Assembly (NCBI RefSeq): GCF_000255115.2
Contig: NC_018068.1
Coordinates: forward strand, 4,435,977 to 4,499,976
DNA length: 64,000 nucleotides
Source: Desulfosporosinus acidiphilus SJ4
GTDB taxonomy: Bacteria > Bacillota > Desulfitobacteriia > Desulfitobacteriales > Desulfitobacteriaceae
Direction of reading: 5' to 3'
Shown here: positions 43,860 to 52,891 of the stretch, one piece after another
How positions within the stretch are numbered: position 1 is the first letter of the stretch
Layout: the number at the start of each line of letters is the position of its first letter
Notes under the pieces: model-generated
Databases searched by the model: none
Told to the model about the DNA's origin: nothing
What the model saw: only the letters and a program-made list of their open reading frames with translations
Program-made: the position numbers and the translations under genes

Positions 43860-43970
43860 AATACTGCAAGAAGAGTTTATACGTGCGAAGACAGTGTCTT
43901 CGTCCTCTAGCATAAGTGCAACTAACCTGCCGCTTTCGCCGGAGGCTTAGCGCCAGCTAAGTTTTCTTTA
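43860..43970. repeat. Cluster of small hairpins in an otherwise empty gap
   Basis: Contains CGAAGACAGTGTCTTCG (near-perfect palindrome at about 43884-43900) and CTTAGC-gcca-GCTAAG (43946-43961) followed by TTTTCTTT. No gene is seen between the LysM gene and the EamA transporter. The second hairpin could be a weak plus-strand terminator. Confidence 0.45.
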
Positions 43971-44023
43971 TACTATTAAATATCCATGCCGCTTAGCGGT
44001 TGACTGCCCAAAGGAGCTGAATT

Positions 44024-44887
44024 GTGTTGAAAATAACTCGGGCTCAGGGAGCTGATTTTTCCTTATTACTCATTACATTTATTTGGGGTTTTACATTTGT
44101 TGTTGTGAAATGGGCAATAGCGGATCTTCCACCCTTTCCTTTTCTGGCCATTCGTTTTTTTCTTGCCTTTATCAGCTTATTACCCTTCCTCTGGCTGCAA
44201 AGGGCTTATATTTCCAAAAAAAACGTTCTCAAAGGAATGGCTGTCGGTGTTTTTCTTGCTTCAGGCTACATATGGCAGACAATCGGGCTGCAATACACCT
44301 CTGTTTCCAACACCGGTTTTATTACCGGGCTTTCCGTCGTCATTGTCCCTGCCTTAGTCACCTTAACAACTAAGAAAATCCCGCGCCCCAGTCTGATGCT
44401 TGGCATCCTCAGCGCTTTAGCCGGCTTAGCCTTACTTTCCTTAGGAGATCATTTTCAGTTCAACAAAGGTGATATCATGGTTCTGATCTGTGCTGTCAGC
44501 TTTGCTTTGCACATTTATCTTGTAGGACGTTTTGCTCCGGATACAAACGCTACAGTTCTTGCCAGCTTCCAAATCCTTACGGTAAGCATATTAAGCGGAA
44601 TTTTCTCTGTAATTTTACCTCAACCTCCACTGCATTTTACCGCGAATGTTTGGATAGGACTGTTAGTGACCGCCATTCCTGCCACTTCTCTGGCTTTTTT
44701 TGTCCAGTCGAAAATGCAGCAATTCACAACCTCTACCCATACCGCCATTATATTTTCTATGGAACCTGTCTTTGCAGGCTTATCGGCCTATTTCCTTGCA
44801 GACGAAGTGTTAACCCTTAAAGGCTTATTTGGGGCAGGATTAGTCCTCGCAGGCATGCTCATCGCCGAATTCAGCGGCTCGGACTGA
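44024..44887 (+). CDS. EamA family (DMT) transporter
   Basis: 287-residue permease of the drug/metabolite superfamily with ten predicted helices formed by two EamA repeats. The first has LLITFIWGFTFVVVKWAI and SNTGFITGLSVVIVPALVTL, the second TTSTHTAIIFSMEPVFAGLSAYFLADEVL, both typical. Start GTG with AAGGAG upstream; TTG one codon later is possible. Substrate cannot be predicted (amino acid, nucleotide or sugar). A large palindromic repeat directly after the stop may terminate it. Confidence 0.9.
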   Translation: MLKITRAQGADFSLLLITFIWGFTFVVVKWAIADLPPFPFLAIRFFLAFISLLPFLWLQRAYISKKNVLKGMAVGVFLASGYIWQTIGLQYTSVSNTGFITGLSVVIVPALVTLTTKKIPRPSLMLGILSALAGLALLSLGDHFQFNKGDIMVLICAVSFALHIYLVGRFAPDTNATVLASFQILTVSILSGIFSVILPQPPLHFTANVWIGLLVTAIPATSLAFFVQSKMQQFTTSTHTAIIFSMEPVFAGLSAYFLADEVLTLKGLFGAGLVLAGMLIAEFSGSD

Positions 44888-44898
44888 AAAAGGTGCAT

Positions 44899-44956
44899 GT
44901 GAAAGGGGGACGATCCTTTTAACACATTCGTGTTAAGAGGACCGTCCCCCTTTCAC
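44899..44956. repeat. 27-bp inverted repeat, GGGACGGTYC family copy 3
   Basis: Arms 44899-44925 and 44930-44956 pair over 27 bp with two deviations (one G-U-like) around an ATTC loop. The arm contains GGGGGACGATCC and its partner GGACCGTCCCCC. It lies 12 bases past the EamA stop and faces the convergent CaCA gene, so it may work as a bidirectional terminator as well as being a mobile repeat. Confidence 0.8.
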
Positions 44957-45038
44957 TCCGCGGTTTCTCTCGGCTGTGTTTTCACACGGCCCCTTTCACG
45001 CATTTAAAAGTCCAGGGTTTAGGCAGTCTTGTAAGGCT

Positions 45039-46028
45039 CTAATAACGTAGTACCGTCAAAATAAACATCAGATAAAAGACACCTCCCATTAAGAGACCCG
45101 TGGGATGGATGGCTCCTTTGCGACGAAGAGAAACTAAGGGGATCATCGCAGAACCAACGGATAATAAAGCGCTCCAAAGGGCCAAGGGGTCCAATTTCCA
45201 GGATGTCATGATGATTCCGATCGCCGGAATGACTGAACTCTGAAAAACCATTGCGCCTGTCAAATTACCAAGGGCTAAGGTATCTTTGCCGCGAAAGATC
45301 CAAAGAACACTGTTAAACTTCTCCGGCAGCTCTGTCGCTACCGGAGTTATTACTAATGAAAGGACAAAAACCGGTATCCCCAAAGATACTGCAAGCGGTT
45401 GAACGGCATTAACAAAGCCATTGGCTCCGAAGACAATAGCTACTAAGGCCATGAAAATCTGTAAGATAATTGAGCTTATTTTAGGATCATCCACGTTACG
45501 CGCAACGTATAAAGAGGCTAATTTTTCTTCTTTATGCACACCCCTGTTGGAACGCAAAGTAAGGAAGACGTAAATAATATAAGCTGAAATTAATAACCAC
45601 GCCGCTATGTTCTTATACTGCTGTTTCCCTAAAAATGATGCCGAAATGGCGATGGTAAATACTAAAAGAAAAAACTGCAAATCCCGCTGAACAACCTCCG
45701 CCTCTAATTTTAAGGGGCGGTTACTCCGGCGAAATAAGAGAACCGCTGAGCCGGTTATAAAGAAAGCCAGGGTTGATAGCATGAATGGTGCACCAAGGAT
45801 AGCCCCGATCCCTATGTCTGCCCCCTCTGTTCCCTCACCGAAACCAAGAAAAGCAATGATCGGAACAATCGTCTCCGGCAAAGCGGTCCCAACAGCTGCC
45901 AAAAGACTCCCCACAGCTCCCGCGCCAAGGTGCAGCTTTTTCCCCAACCACTCGATACTGTTCGTAAAGGCCTCGGCCCCTATCAGAATTATTCCTAAGC
46001 TTAGAATGAGCATTCCCACATCTCGCAA
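45039..46028 (-). CDS. Sodium/calcium exchanger family (CaCA) protein
   Basis: About 330 residues, ten or so hydrophobic helices. The two alpha-repeats are visible: LGAGAVGSLLAAVGTALPETIVPIIAF near the N-terminus and VITPVATELPEKFNSVLWIFRGKDTLALGNLTGAMVF in the second half, each with the conserved acidic residue. A charged cytosolic loop (RSNRGVHKEEK) separates the halves. TTG at 46026-46028 follows AGGAGGAG; the upstream ATG frame has no site. Cation specificity is not resolvable. A 14-bp inverted repeat lies just upstream at 46125-46160. Confidence 0.85.
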   Translation of the reverse strand: MRDVGMLILSLGIILIGAEAFTNSIEWLGKKLHLGAGAVGSLLAAVGTALPETIVPIIAFLGFGEGTEGADIGIGAILGAPFMLSTLAFFITGSAVLLFRRSNRPLKLEAEVVQRDLQFFLLVFTIAISASFLGKQQYKNIAAWLLISAYIIYVFLTLRSNRGVHKEEKLASLYVARNVDDPKISSIILQIFMALVAIVFGANGFVNAVQPLAVSLGIPVFVLSLVITPVATELPEKFNSVLWIFRGKDTLALGNLTGAMVFQSSVIPAIGIIMTSWKLDPLALWSALLSVGSAMIPLVSLRRKGAIHPTGLLMGGVFYLMFILTVLRY

Positions 46029-46124
46029 GCGTTTCTCCTCCTTCACTGTCCCGCTTAAACCTGCCAAATCATTCCTCACTGTAACTATACGAGAGTGGCA
46101 ATTCTTTTATAACCGAGAACTTTT

Positions 46125-46160
46125 AATGCCATCAGCACGTTTTAAAGTGCTGATGGCATT
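46125..46160 (+). terminator. Perfect 14-bp hairpin downstream of engB
   Basis: AATGCCATCAGCAC (46125-46138) and GTGCTGATGGCATT (46147-46160) pair around 8 bases. A T-rich tail (TTAATAA) is on the plus strand and AAAAG on the minus strand, so it is not a textbook terminator for engB, though its place 20 bases past the stop suggests that role. Confidence 0.5.
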
Positions 46161-46180
46161 TTAATAATGGCTCCATTCAC

Positions 46181-46771
46181 TCAGACAAGTCCCATCTCCT
46201 CAAGTGACTCGTTTAACTCCTCAACCCCTATCCCAGTCTGGGCAGAAAAGGGCAAAATCATCGATACATCATCAATTTCCAATGCCTTGGCGATGATCGT
46301 TAAATGTTTCAGCCATTGTCCACGGGAAATTTTATCGGCCTTTGTGGCAACCACCATGGTTGGAATTTGTCTCATCCTAAGCCACTGCTGCATTTCAACA
46401 TCCTCACGACTCGGTGCATGACGGATATCAACAATTTGAATCACGGCCCGCAGAGACTCCCGCTTTTTAAAGTAGGTTTCCATCATGCCACCCCATTGAG
46501 CATTCACGGACTTTGCCACTTTAGCGTACCCATATCCAGGCAAATCCACTAAAAACCATGCGTCATTGACACGATAGAAATTAAGAGTCTGTGTTTTTCC
46601 AGGTGTATTTCCGGTTCGGGCGAGGTTCTTCCGGCTCAAAAAGCGATTAATTAATGAGGATTTTCCGACATTAGACCGCCCAGCCATGGCAATTTCCGGC
46701 AAATCACCGACTGGGTATTGTTCATATTTTACTGCGGATGCCACATATTCGGCTTTCCGAATAACTATCAA
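46181..46771 (-). CDS. engB: Ribosome biogenesis GTPase EngB/YsxC
   Basis: TrmE-Era-EngA-EngB class GTPase needed for 50S assembly. 196 residues. G1 GRSNVGKSSLINRFL, G3 DLPGYGYAK, G4 TKAD, and the typical switch region NTPGKTQTLNFY. Start TTG (46769-46771) after GGAAGATG-like sequence; the N-terminal IVIRKAEYVASAVKYEQYP fits the family. It is the last gene of the lonB-lon-engB block, separated from lon by a repeat-filled 390 bases. Confidence 0.94.
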   Translation of the reverse strand: MIVIRKAEYVASAVKYEQYPVGDLPEIAMAGRSNVGKSSLINRFLSRKNLARTGNTPGKTQTLNFYRVNDAWFLVDLPGYGYAKVAKSVNAQWGGMMETYFKKRESLRAVIQIVDIRHAPSREDVEMQQWLRMRQIPTMVVATKADKISRGQWLKHLTIIAKALEIDDVSMILPFSAQTGIGVEELNESLEEMGLV

Positions 46772-46907
46772 ACTTCATCTTCCTTTTAAAAAATTTGCGT
46801 ATAATCACGCTAAATAATAATATCATTCGAATAAAAATTAATACATAAGGGGAACTATCTCCTTATTACACTTGTTTGTTTTGAAACAAAAGTGATACGA
46901 AAGGTGC

Positions 46908-47074
46908 GACAGGGGGACGGTTCCTTTGTCTCAATATGGACAAGGAGGACAAAAGGACGAGCTATGTCTGTCACTCTGTCGAGAATTCAACTCACAAGTC
47001 ACATGCAGAACCATCCCTTTATCTCCCTTGTTCTTGTTGATACAAAAGTGAGACAGAAGAACCGTCCCCATTGT
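46908..47074. repeat. Inverted pair of GGGACGGTTC repeats (REPIN-like, 167 bp)
   Basis: The 26-base left arm (46908-46933, GACAGGGGGACGGTTCC then TTTGTCTCA) and right arm (47049-47074) are inverted repeats with only a few differences. They enclose about 115 bases with no gene. The pair resembles a doublet of REP sequences as mobilised by RAYT transposases, or a small MITE. It fills the gap between engB and lon; a short plus-strand frame through it has no ribosome site. Confidence 0.65.
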
Positions 47075-47112
47075 TTACCCACCATTGTTTACCCATTGTT
47101 TACATTGTTTAT
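47070..47112. repeat. CATTGTTTAC tandem repeats
   Basis: Four imperfect copies of CATTGTTTACC follow each other between the inverted-repeat element and the lon terminator hairpin. Confidence 0.7.
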
Positions 47113-47115
47113 TTT

Positions 47116-47150
47116 AAGCCGGCGGAAACGAAGATTTATTCCGCCGGCTT
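47116..47150 (-). terminator. GC-rich hairpin downstream of lon
   Basis: AAGCCGGCGG (47116-47125) pairs perfectly with CCGCCGGCTT (47141-47150) around 15 bases, 12 bases after the lon stop codon on the minus strand. The following minus-strand bases are TAAAATAAAC, a weak U tract. Confidence 0.65.
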
Positions 47151-47161
47151 ATTACGTTTAG

Positions 47162-49582
47162 CTATGACACTACCGGTCGTTCTCCCGGTCTGTTATTATT
47201 GATGGGCACTCCCTTTGCGCCGTATACGGAGTGCCTGGAGTCATTATCTTGAACTTCATCTGATTGAGCCAGGGGGAGAAGCGCCAGTTTCAGAACTTCT
47301 TCAATGCGGCTCACAAAATGGAATTCCAGAAGTTTACGTACCTTCTCGGGAATTTCCTCCAGGTCCTTGCGGTTTTCTTCCGGTAGCAAGACAACTTTAA
47401 TGCCGGCTCGATGGGCCGCCAAGACTTTTTCTTTCACTCCGCCGATGGGCAAGACATTGCCTCGGAGTGTAATTTCGCCGGTCATCGCTAAATCGGCACG
47501 AACGGCACGTTTAGAAAGGGCGGAGGCCATTGCGGTTGCCATGGTGATGCCTGCCGAAGGACCATCTTTGGGAACAGCACCTTCAGGAACATGGATATGA
47601 AGATCTGTATGCTCATAAAAATCTTCTTCGATTCCCAATTCTAAGGCATAAGCCCTTATGAAGGTCCAGGCCGCTTGAGCAGATTCCTTCATGACATCCC
47701 CTAATTTTCCCGTCAGGGTTAAATGACCTTTACCGGGCAAGGGAGTCACCTCGATGGTCAGCACAACTCCTCCCACTTCGGTGAAGGCCAGCCCTGTCAC
47801 TGCTCCGATCTCCGGAGCCTTGGCCGCCACTTGGAAATGATAACGCGGTGCTCCCAAGGCAGTTTCAATATCCTCAAGGGTTAAATCGTGAGCTTCCCAC
47901 TCTTCCTTAACCCAACGAACAGCGATCTTACGGCAGAGATTGGCAATTTGTCTCTCTAAATTTCGCACTCCGGATTCCCGCGTGTAATTCTGGATGATTT
48001 TAAGCAGCATTTCTTCATCAACGCTCAAAACATCTTCCTTCAGCCCGTGAGCTTTCTTTTGTTTCGGAACGAGATAGCGCTTGGCAATATTGACCTTTTC
48101 ATCCTCGGTATAGCCGCTGATGCTGATAACTTCCATGCGGTCCAAAAGCGGACGAGGAATTGTATCCAAGGTATTCGCCGTCAAGACAAAAAAGGTTTGA
48201 GACAAATCGAAAGGAACCTCTAAATAGTGATCCGTGAAATTGGCATTTTGCTCAGGATCTAGAACTTCAAGGAGGGCTGACGCCGGATCTCCGCGAAAAT
48301 CTGAAGACATCTTGTCTATTTCGTCTAAGAGAAAGACGGAATTGCGTGTTCCTGCTGTTCGAATCCCTTGAATAATCCGCCCAGGCAAAGCCCCAATATA
48401 CGTGCGCCGGTGTCCTCTGATCTCGGCCTCATCGCGCAAGCCGCCTAAGGACATGCGTACAAACTTACGATCCAGCGATCTGGCAATCGATTTCGCTAAG
48501 GACGTTTTGCCGACTCCCGGCGGCCCTACCAAGCAAAGGATCGGACTCTTCATTTTTGGTGTCAGTTTGCGGACCGCTAAGAATTCCAAGATGCGCTCTT
48601 TAACTTTCTCCAAACCATAGTGGTCCTCGTTAAGTATATCCTCAGCCTTCACCAGGTCTATTTTATCTCTGGATGTTTTGGTCCAAGGCAGGACCAGGAG
48701 CCAATCTAAGTATGTGCGTACAACGGTACCTTCCGCAGAGGAGGGAGGCATTTTCTCTAAACGTTCAATTTCTTTTAAAGCCTTTTGCTCAACTTCTTTT
48801 GGACATTTAGCCTTTGCTACTTTTTCGCGATATTCATCGGCTTCAACTTGGCGTTCATCCTTATCACCGAGTTCTTTTTGAATCGCCTTGATTTGTTCCC
48901 GTAAATAATATTCTTTCTGAGCTTTATCCATCTGCTTGCGGACTCTTAAACCAATGCGGCGTTCCAGTTCCATGATTTCAATCTCACGCATAATGAGTTC
49001 CGTTAAACGCTCGATGCGTTCATTTATCTCTAAGGCCTCTAAGATTGTTTGTTTGTCAGGAACTTTAAGATTGAGATGAGAAGCTACAATATCAGCAAGC
49101 TGGCCTGGCTCTTCGACGGAGAGAACAGTGCCTAATGTTTCTACAGGAACTCGTTTGCTGAGTTTAGCATACTCTTCAAATTGATGGGTCATGCCTCGAA
49201 TCAGTGTTTCAGTTTCTGTAGACATAGGTTTCTTTTTCTCAATGATTTCTTCAACCCGAACTTTAAAAAATGGCTCTTCCTGAAGAAATTCGGCGACATG
49301 CCCCCGAGAGATTCCTTCTACCAGGACGCGCATGGTGCCGCCCGGAAGTTTGAGAAGTTGTTTAATTTCCGCAATGGTCCCCATGGTATATAAATCTGCC
49401 GTGGTGGGAGAATCAATTTCCGTTTCTTTTTGTGAAGTCAATAAAATGATCCGGTCTCCAAGCATCGCTTCTTCAATGGCTGCCATGGAACGCTCTCTGC
49501 CAACATCAAGGTGAATAACCATATATGGAAAGACAAGAATTCCGCGCAAGGGAAGCAATGGTAATTCACGTTCTTTGCTCAT
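47162..49582 (-). CDS. lon: ATP-dependent protease Lon (LonA type)
   Basis: Cytoplasmic AAA+ serine protease degrading misfolded and regulatory proteins. 806 residues from ATG 49580-49582 (AGGGGGGA site). N-terminal substrate domain ([21 protein letters not shown]), AAA+ module with Walker [16 protein letters not shown] and Walker [11 protein letters not shown], and C-terminal peptidase with the Ser-Lys dyad in [14 protein letters not shown] and [14 protein letters not shown]. It lies behind lonB. The last ~25 residues are a polar tail. Confidence 0.97.
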   Translation of the reverse strand: MSKERELPLLPLRGILVFPYMVIHLDVGRERSMAAIEEAMLGDRIILLTSQKETEIDSPTTADLYTMGTIAEIKQLLKLPGGTMRVLVEGISRGHVAEFLQEEPFFKVRVEEIIEKKKPMSTETETLIRGMTHQFEEYAKLSKRVPVETLGTVLSVEEPGQLADIVASHLNLKVPDKQTILEALEINERIERLTELIMREIEIMELERRIGLRVRKQMDKAQKEYYLREQIKAIQKELGDKDERQVEADEYREKVAKAKCPKEVEQKALKEIERLEKMPPSSAEGTVVRTYLDWLLVLPWTKTSRDKIDLVKAEDILNEDHYGLEKVKERILEFLAVRKLTPKMKSPILCLVGPPGVGKTSLAKSIARSLDRKFVRMSLGGLRDEAEIRGHRRTYIGALPGRIIQGIRTAGTRNSVFLLDEIDKMSSDFRGDPASALLEVLDPEQNANFTDHYLEVPFDLSQTFFVLTANTLDTIPRPLLDRMEVISISGYTEDEKVNIAKRYLVPKQKKAHGLKEDVLSVDEEMLLKIIQNYTRESGVRNLERQIANLCRKIAVRWVKEEWEAHDLTLEDIETALGAPRYHFQVAAKAPEIGAVTGLAFTEVGGVVLTIEVTPLPGKGHLTLTGKLGDVMKESAQAAWTFIRAYALELGIEEDFYEHTDLHIHVPEGAVPKDGPSAGITMATAMASALSKRAVRADLAMTGEITLRGNVLPIGGVKEKVLAAHRAGIKVVLLPEENRKDLEEIPEKVRKLLEFHFVSRIEEVLKLALLPLAQSDEVQDNDSRHSVYGAKGVPINNNRPGERPVVS

Positions 49583-49606
49583 CAATATCCCCCCTATTAG
49601 ATCTAT

Positions 49607-49635
49607 AGAAAAAGACACACTACAGCTAGTGTGCC
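49607..49635 (-). terminator. Terminator between lonB and lon
   Basis: On the minus strand GCACACTA-gctg-TAGTGTGT is followed by CTTTTTCT. It lies 20 bases past the lonB stop and just upstream of lon, implying that lon has its own start of transcription. Confidence 0.75.
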
Positions 49636-49654
49636 AAACTTATCATTATCTATT

Positions 49655-51400
49655 CTAACATGTTTTGCCTTGTTCAGGCAAATTTACAGAGGCATTGTTT
49701 ACCACTTTATTTACAGCAAAATCTAAACAACTTAGAACTTCTTCCAAAGGTGGACGTATTTCTGTTTTTTCCAGCCTTATTTCAGCGGAAATCGCCAGCC
49801 GCAAAACCTGGGAAAGCTCTTCCACAGGGATTACCTCCATCTCCCCTTCAAATTCAGCAAATCTCTCTTGCCAATTTTCTTTAGGGATTAAAACGCGTTT
49901 ACATCCGGCCTGTTTTGCCGCTTCAATCTTAGCTGCCACTCCACCGATGGGTTTCACCCTTCCTCTGATTGACAATTCTCCTGTCATCGCCACATAATTA
50001 TCCACTTTCTGCTGCAGGATTGCGGAAACTGTGGCAGTGGCAATGGCTATTCCCGCTGATGGCCCATCTATAGGCACCCCGCCGGGAAAATTAACATGAA
50101 TATTATAGTTTCCCGGCTCAATTCCTAACTGCCGCCTGAGGACCGTAAGGACATTCTCCACGGAACTGCGGGCCATGCTCTTCCGCCGAATCTTCTTACC
50201 GGCACTCCCTTGCTCTTCTTCTTCAACAATCCCTGTGACAAGAAGGTTACCTGTACCTGGGGCAACAGGCATGGCGGTTACTTCAAGTTCCAATAAGGCA
50301 CCCATATTAGGGCCATAAACAGCAAGTCCGTTAACAACTCCTATGCTGGCTTCCGCCGGGACCTTCCTTTCGGGACGAGGGGTATATTGTCCTGTAGTGA
50401 CCACCCATTCAACAATTTCCACGTCCACTTCTGTCAGGCGTTCTGTTAAGGCTACCCCTGCGGCTAGTTGGACCATATTAACAGCTTCCCGTCCATTAGA
50501 GGCAAATTGCTTAATGACTTCTATGGCACTCGGAGTAAAGGTCATATCCATTTTTGCTGCGGCAACACGAGCAATCTCCGCAATTTCGTCGGGAAGCAAG
50601 CCACGGAAGTAAACTTCCATGCACCGGGAGCGTATGGCAGGCGGGATTTCCTCCGGGCTGCGAGTGGTGGCCCCAACAAGACGAAAATCTGCCGGAAGCC
50701 CATTCTGGAAAATATCGTGAATATGCTGGGGAATATTCGGATCCTCTGAACTGTAATAGGCACTTTCTAAAATTACTTTTCGGTCTTCCAAAACTTTTAG
50801 AAGCTTATTAATCTGGATCGGATGAAGTTCCCCTATTTCGTCAATAAATAGGATGCCTCCATGGGCTTTCGTGACAGCTCCCTGTTTTGGCTGAGGAATT
50901 CCAGCCAAACCCATGGCTCCGGCCCCTTGGTAAATCGGGTCATGGACTGAACCTATCAGAGGATCGGCTATACCCCTCTCGTCAAAGCGAGCTGTCGCCC
51001 CGTCAATCTCAGTGAAACAGGCACTCTCTTTAAAAGGAGAAAGGGGATTTTTCTTGGCCTCTTCTAAAATTAAACGAGCAGCTGCAGTTTTACCGATACC
51101 CGGAGCCCCATAGATCAAAACATGCTGGGGATTGGGACCGCAAAGCGCAGCTCTTAACGCCTTGATACCCTCTTTTTGACCGATAATCTCTTCGAAATGA
51201 ATAGGACGAGTTTTTTCGGCTAAAGGAGTTGTTAAAGCGATTTTACGCATCTTTTGCAGCCTCTCAAGTTCTTTACGTGATTCGCGTTCAACGGAGATTT
51301 TATTACCCTGTTGCGATTTGAGCATTCCCCAAAAATACAGCCCGATGACAACAGCAAAAACCAACTGAACGACCATAACTATTCCGCCCAGTCCATTCAT
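49655..51400 (-). CDS. lonB: Sporulation-type ATP-dependent protease LonB
   Basis: Membrane-anchored Lon paralogue; in Bacillus it is expressed in the forespore under sigma-F. 581 residues: N-terminal transmembrane segment (VVQLVFAVVIGLYFWGML), AAA+ domain with Walker A YGAPGIGKTAAARLILEEA and GGILFIDEIGELHPIQINKLL, and peptidase domain with IDGPSAGIAIATATVSAIL and GGVAAKIEAAKQAGCKRV carrying the Ser-Lys dyad. The ATP domain is RuvB/Lon-like, as in TIGR02902. Supports endospore formation in the host. Lies between clpX and lon. Confidence 0.93.
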   Translation of the reverse strand: MNGLGGIVMVVQLVFAVVIGLYFWGMLKSQQGNKISVERESRKELERLQKMRKIALTTPLAEKTRPIHFEEIIGQKEGIKALRAALCGPNPQHVLIYGAPGIGKTAAARLILEEAKKNPLSPFKESACFTEIDGATARFDERGIADPLIGSVHDPIYQGAGAMGLAGIPQPKQGAVTKAHGGILFIDEIGELHPIQINKLLKVLEDRKVILESAYYSSEDPNIPQHIHDIFQNGLPADFRLVGATTRSPEEIPPAIRSRCMEVYFRGLLPDEIAEIARVAAAKMDMTFTPSAIEVIKQFASNGREAVNMVQLAAGVALTERLTEVDVEIVEWVVTTGQYTPRPERKVPAEASIGVVNGLAVYGPNMGALLELEVTAMPVAPGTGNLLVTGIVEEEEQGSAGKKIRRKSMARSSVENVLTVLRRQLGIEPGNYNIHVNFPGGVPIDGPSAGIAIATATVSAILQQKVDNYVAMTGELSIRGRVKPIGGVAAKIEAAKQAGCKRVLIPKENWQERFAEFEGEMEVIPVEELSQVLRLAISAEIRLEKTEIRPPLEEVLSCLDFAVNKVVNNASVNLPEQGKTC

Positions 51401-51485
51401 ACACTCATTTCCTCTCAGTTTTTTCTCCCTTTTAGTATTGCCAGCAGATTTAAATTAAAAACATTTAATTTCACAAAGATAGAGA

Positions 51486-51536
51486 GAAAACTAAAAGGCT
51501 GCAACAAAACCAAAATCTACAGGTTTTGTTGCAGCC
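51486..51536 (-). terminator. Strong terminator downstream of clpX
   Basis: GGCTGCAACAAAACC and GGTTTTGTTGCAGCC form a perfect 15-bp stem with a 10-nt loop (51497-51536); the minus strand continues TTTTAGTTTTCTC. Confidence 0.9.
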
Positions 51537-51584
51537 CACGTATTAATCGTTCATATTTGTTGCTCAGGCTTCAGGCTTCAAAGT

Positions 51585-52850
51585 TCAGGCAGATTCTTCC
51601 TTCTTGCCTTTTTTAACCTTATCAGCCATAACCAACATCGGCTCTTCCTTCTTCTGAACTACTTCTTGGGTTACTACGCATTTGGTTACATCAGTGCGGG
51701 AAGGCAAATCGTACATAACATTAAGCATAAGCTCTTCCACGATAGCTCTTAATCCCCGTGCACCGGTATTGCGGCGAATCGCCTCAGAGGCAATGGATGT
51801 AAGGGCCGAGTCTTTAAATTCCAAAGTTACGCCGTCTAATTCCATAAGCTTCTGATACTGTTTAACCAGAGCATTTTTAGGTTCAGTCAGGATTCTGACT
51901 AAGGCAGATTCATCCAGCGCATCCAAGGTCACAATGATGGGGAGACGTCCAACAAACTCGGGGATAAGCCCATACTTTTGCAAGTCCGCAGGCAAAATTC
52001 CTTTGAGAACTTCCCCGATTTTCAAATCCTTTTTGTTTTGGATATCGGCCCCAAAACCCATGGTCTTTTCACCGGTACGATTCTTGATGATCTTTTCGAT
52101 TCCATCAAAAGCCCCGCCGACGATGAAGAGGATATTTGTGGTATCCAACTGAATAAATTCCTGATGAGGATGTTTCCGCCCACCTTGTGGAGGTACACTG
52201 GCGACTGTTCCTTCGAGAATCTTCAGTAAGGCTTGCTGAACTCCTTCTCCTGATACATCCCTGGTAATGGAAGGGTTTTCTGATTTGCGGGCAATTTTAT
52301 CGATTTCGTCAATATAGACAATACCTTTTTCTGCCTTTTCAACATCATAATCAGCTGCTTGGATTAATTTTAAGAGAATATTTTCGACATCCTCGCCTAC
52401 ATAACCAGCTTCTGTAAGCGATGTGGCATCAGCGATAGCAAAGGGAACATTAAGAACCTTAGCCAGAGTCGAGGCCAGCAAAGTTTTTCCCGAACCAGTG
52501 GGGCCAAGCATAATAATATTGGATTTCTGCAATTCCACATCATCAATCTTCATACCAAGATTAATACGCTTGTAATGATTGTATACCGCTACGGAAAGTG
52601 CCTTTTTCGCTTCTTCTTGACCAATAACATATTGATCAATAATCGCCCGGATTTCCTTAGGCTTTAAGATCTCTCCGATCTCAACTCCCAAATCGTCTGT
52701 GAGCTCTTCCTCAATAATTTCATTACAAAGTTCAATACATTCATCGCAGATATAAACGCCCGGGCCGGCAACCAGTTTCTTGACTTGCTCCTGGGTTTTA
52801 CCGCAAAATGAACACTTTAGTTGATTTTTGTCGTCGGTGTACTTTGCCAT
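51585..52850 (-). CDS. clpX: ClpX, ATPase subunit of ClpXP
   Basis: AAA+ unfoldase delivering substrates to ClpP. 421 residues. N-terminal zinc-binding domain [11 protein letters not shown]...[11 protein letters not shown], Walker [16 protein letters not shown], Walker [15 protein letters not shown], the pore and RKH-type segments, and sensor 2 [14 protein letters not shown]. The IGF-type loop for ClpP docking lies near [14 protein letters not shown]-like residues. It follows tig after only 41 bases. Most relatives have clpP between them; here none is present. Confidence 0.97.
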   Translation of the reverse strand: MAKYTDDKNQLKCSFCGKTQEQVKKLVAGPGVYICDECIELCNEIIEEELTDDLGVEIGEILKPKEIRAIIDQYVIGQEEAKKALSVAVYNHYKRINLGMKIDDVELQKSNIIMLGPTGSGKTLLASTLAKVLNVPFAIADATSLTEAGYVGEDVENILLKLIQAADYDVEKAEKGIVYIDEIDKIARKSENPSITRDVSGEGVQQALLKILEGTVASVPPQGGRKHPHQEFIQLDTTNILFIVGGAFDGIEKIIKNRTGEKTMGFGADIQNKKDLKIGEVLKGILPADLQKYGLIPEFVGRLPIIVTLDALDESALVRILTEPKNALVKQYQKLMELDGVTLEFKDSALTSIASEAIRRNTGARGLRAIVEELMLNVMYDLPSRTDVTKCVVTQEVVQKKEEPMLVMADKVKKGKKEESA

Positions 52851-52891
52851 CCTCTCACCTCTATACCTCAGAATTTCCCTCTAAGGCGTAG

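Noticed and set aside
46892-47161. 89-codon plus-strand frame between engB and lon
   Set aside because: It is composed of the inverted repeat element and tandem CATTGTTTAC repeats and lacks a ribosome site.
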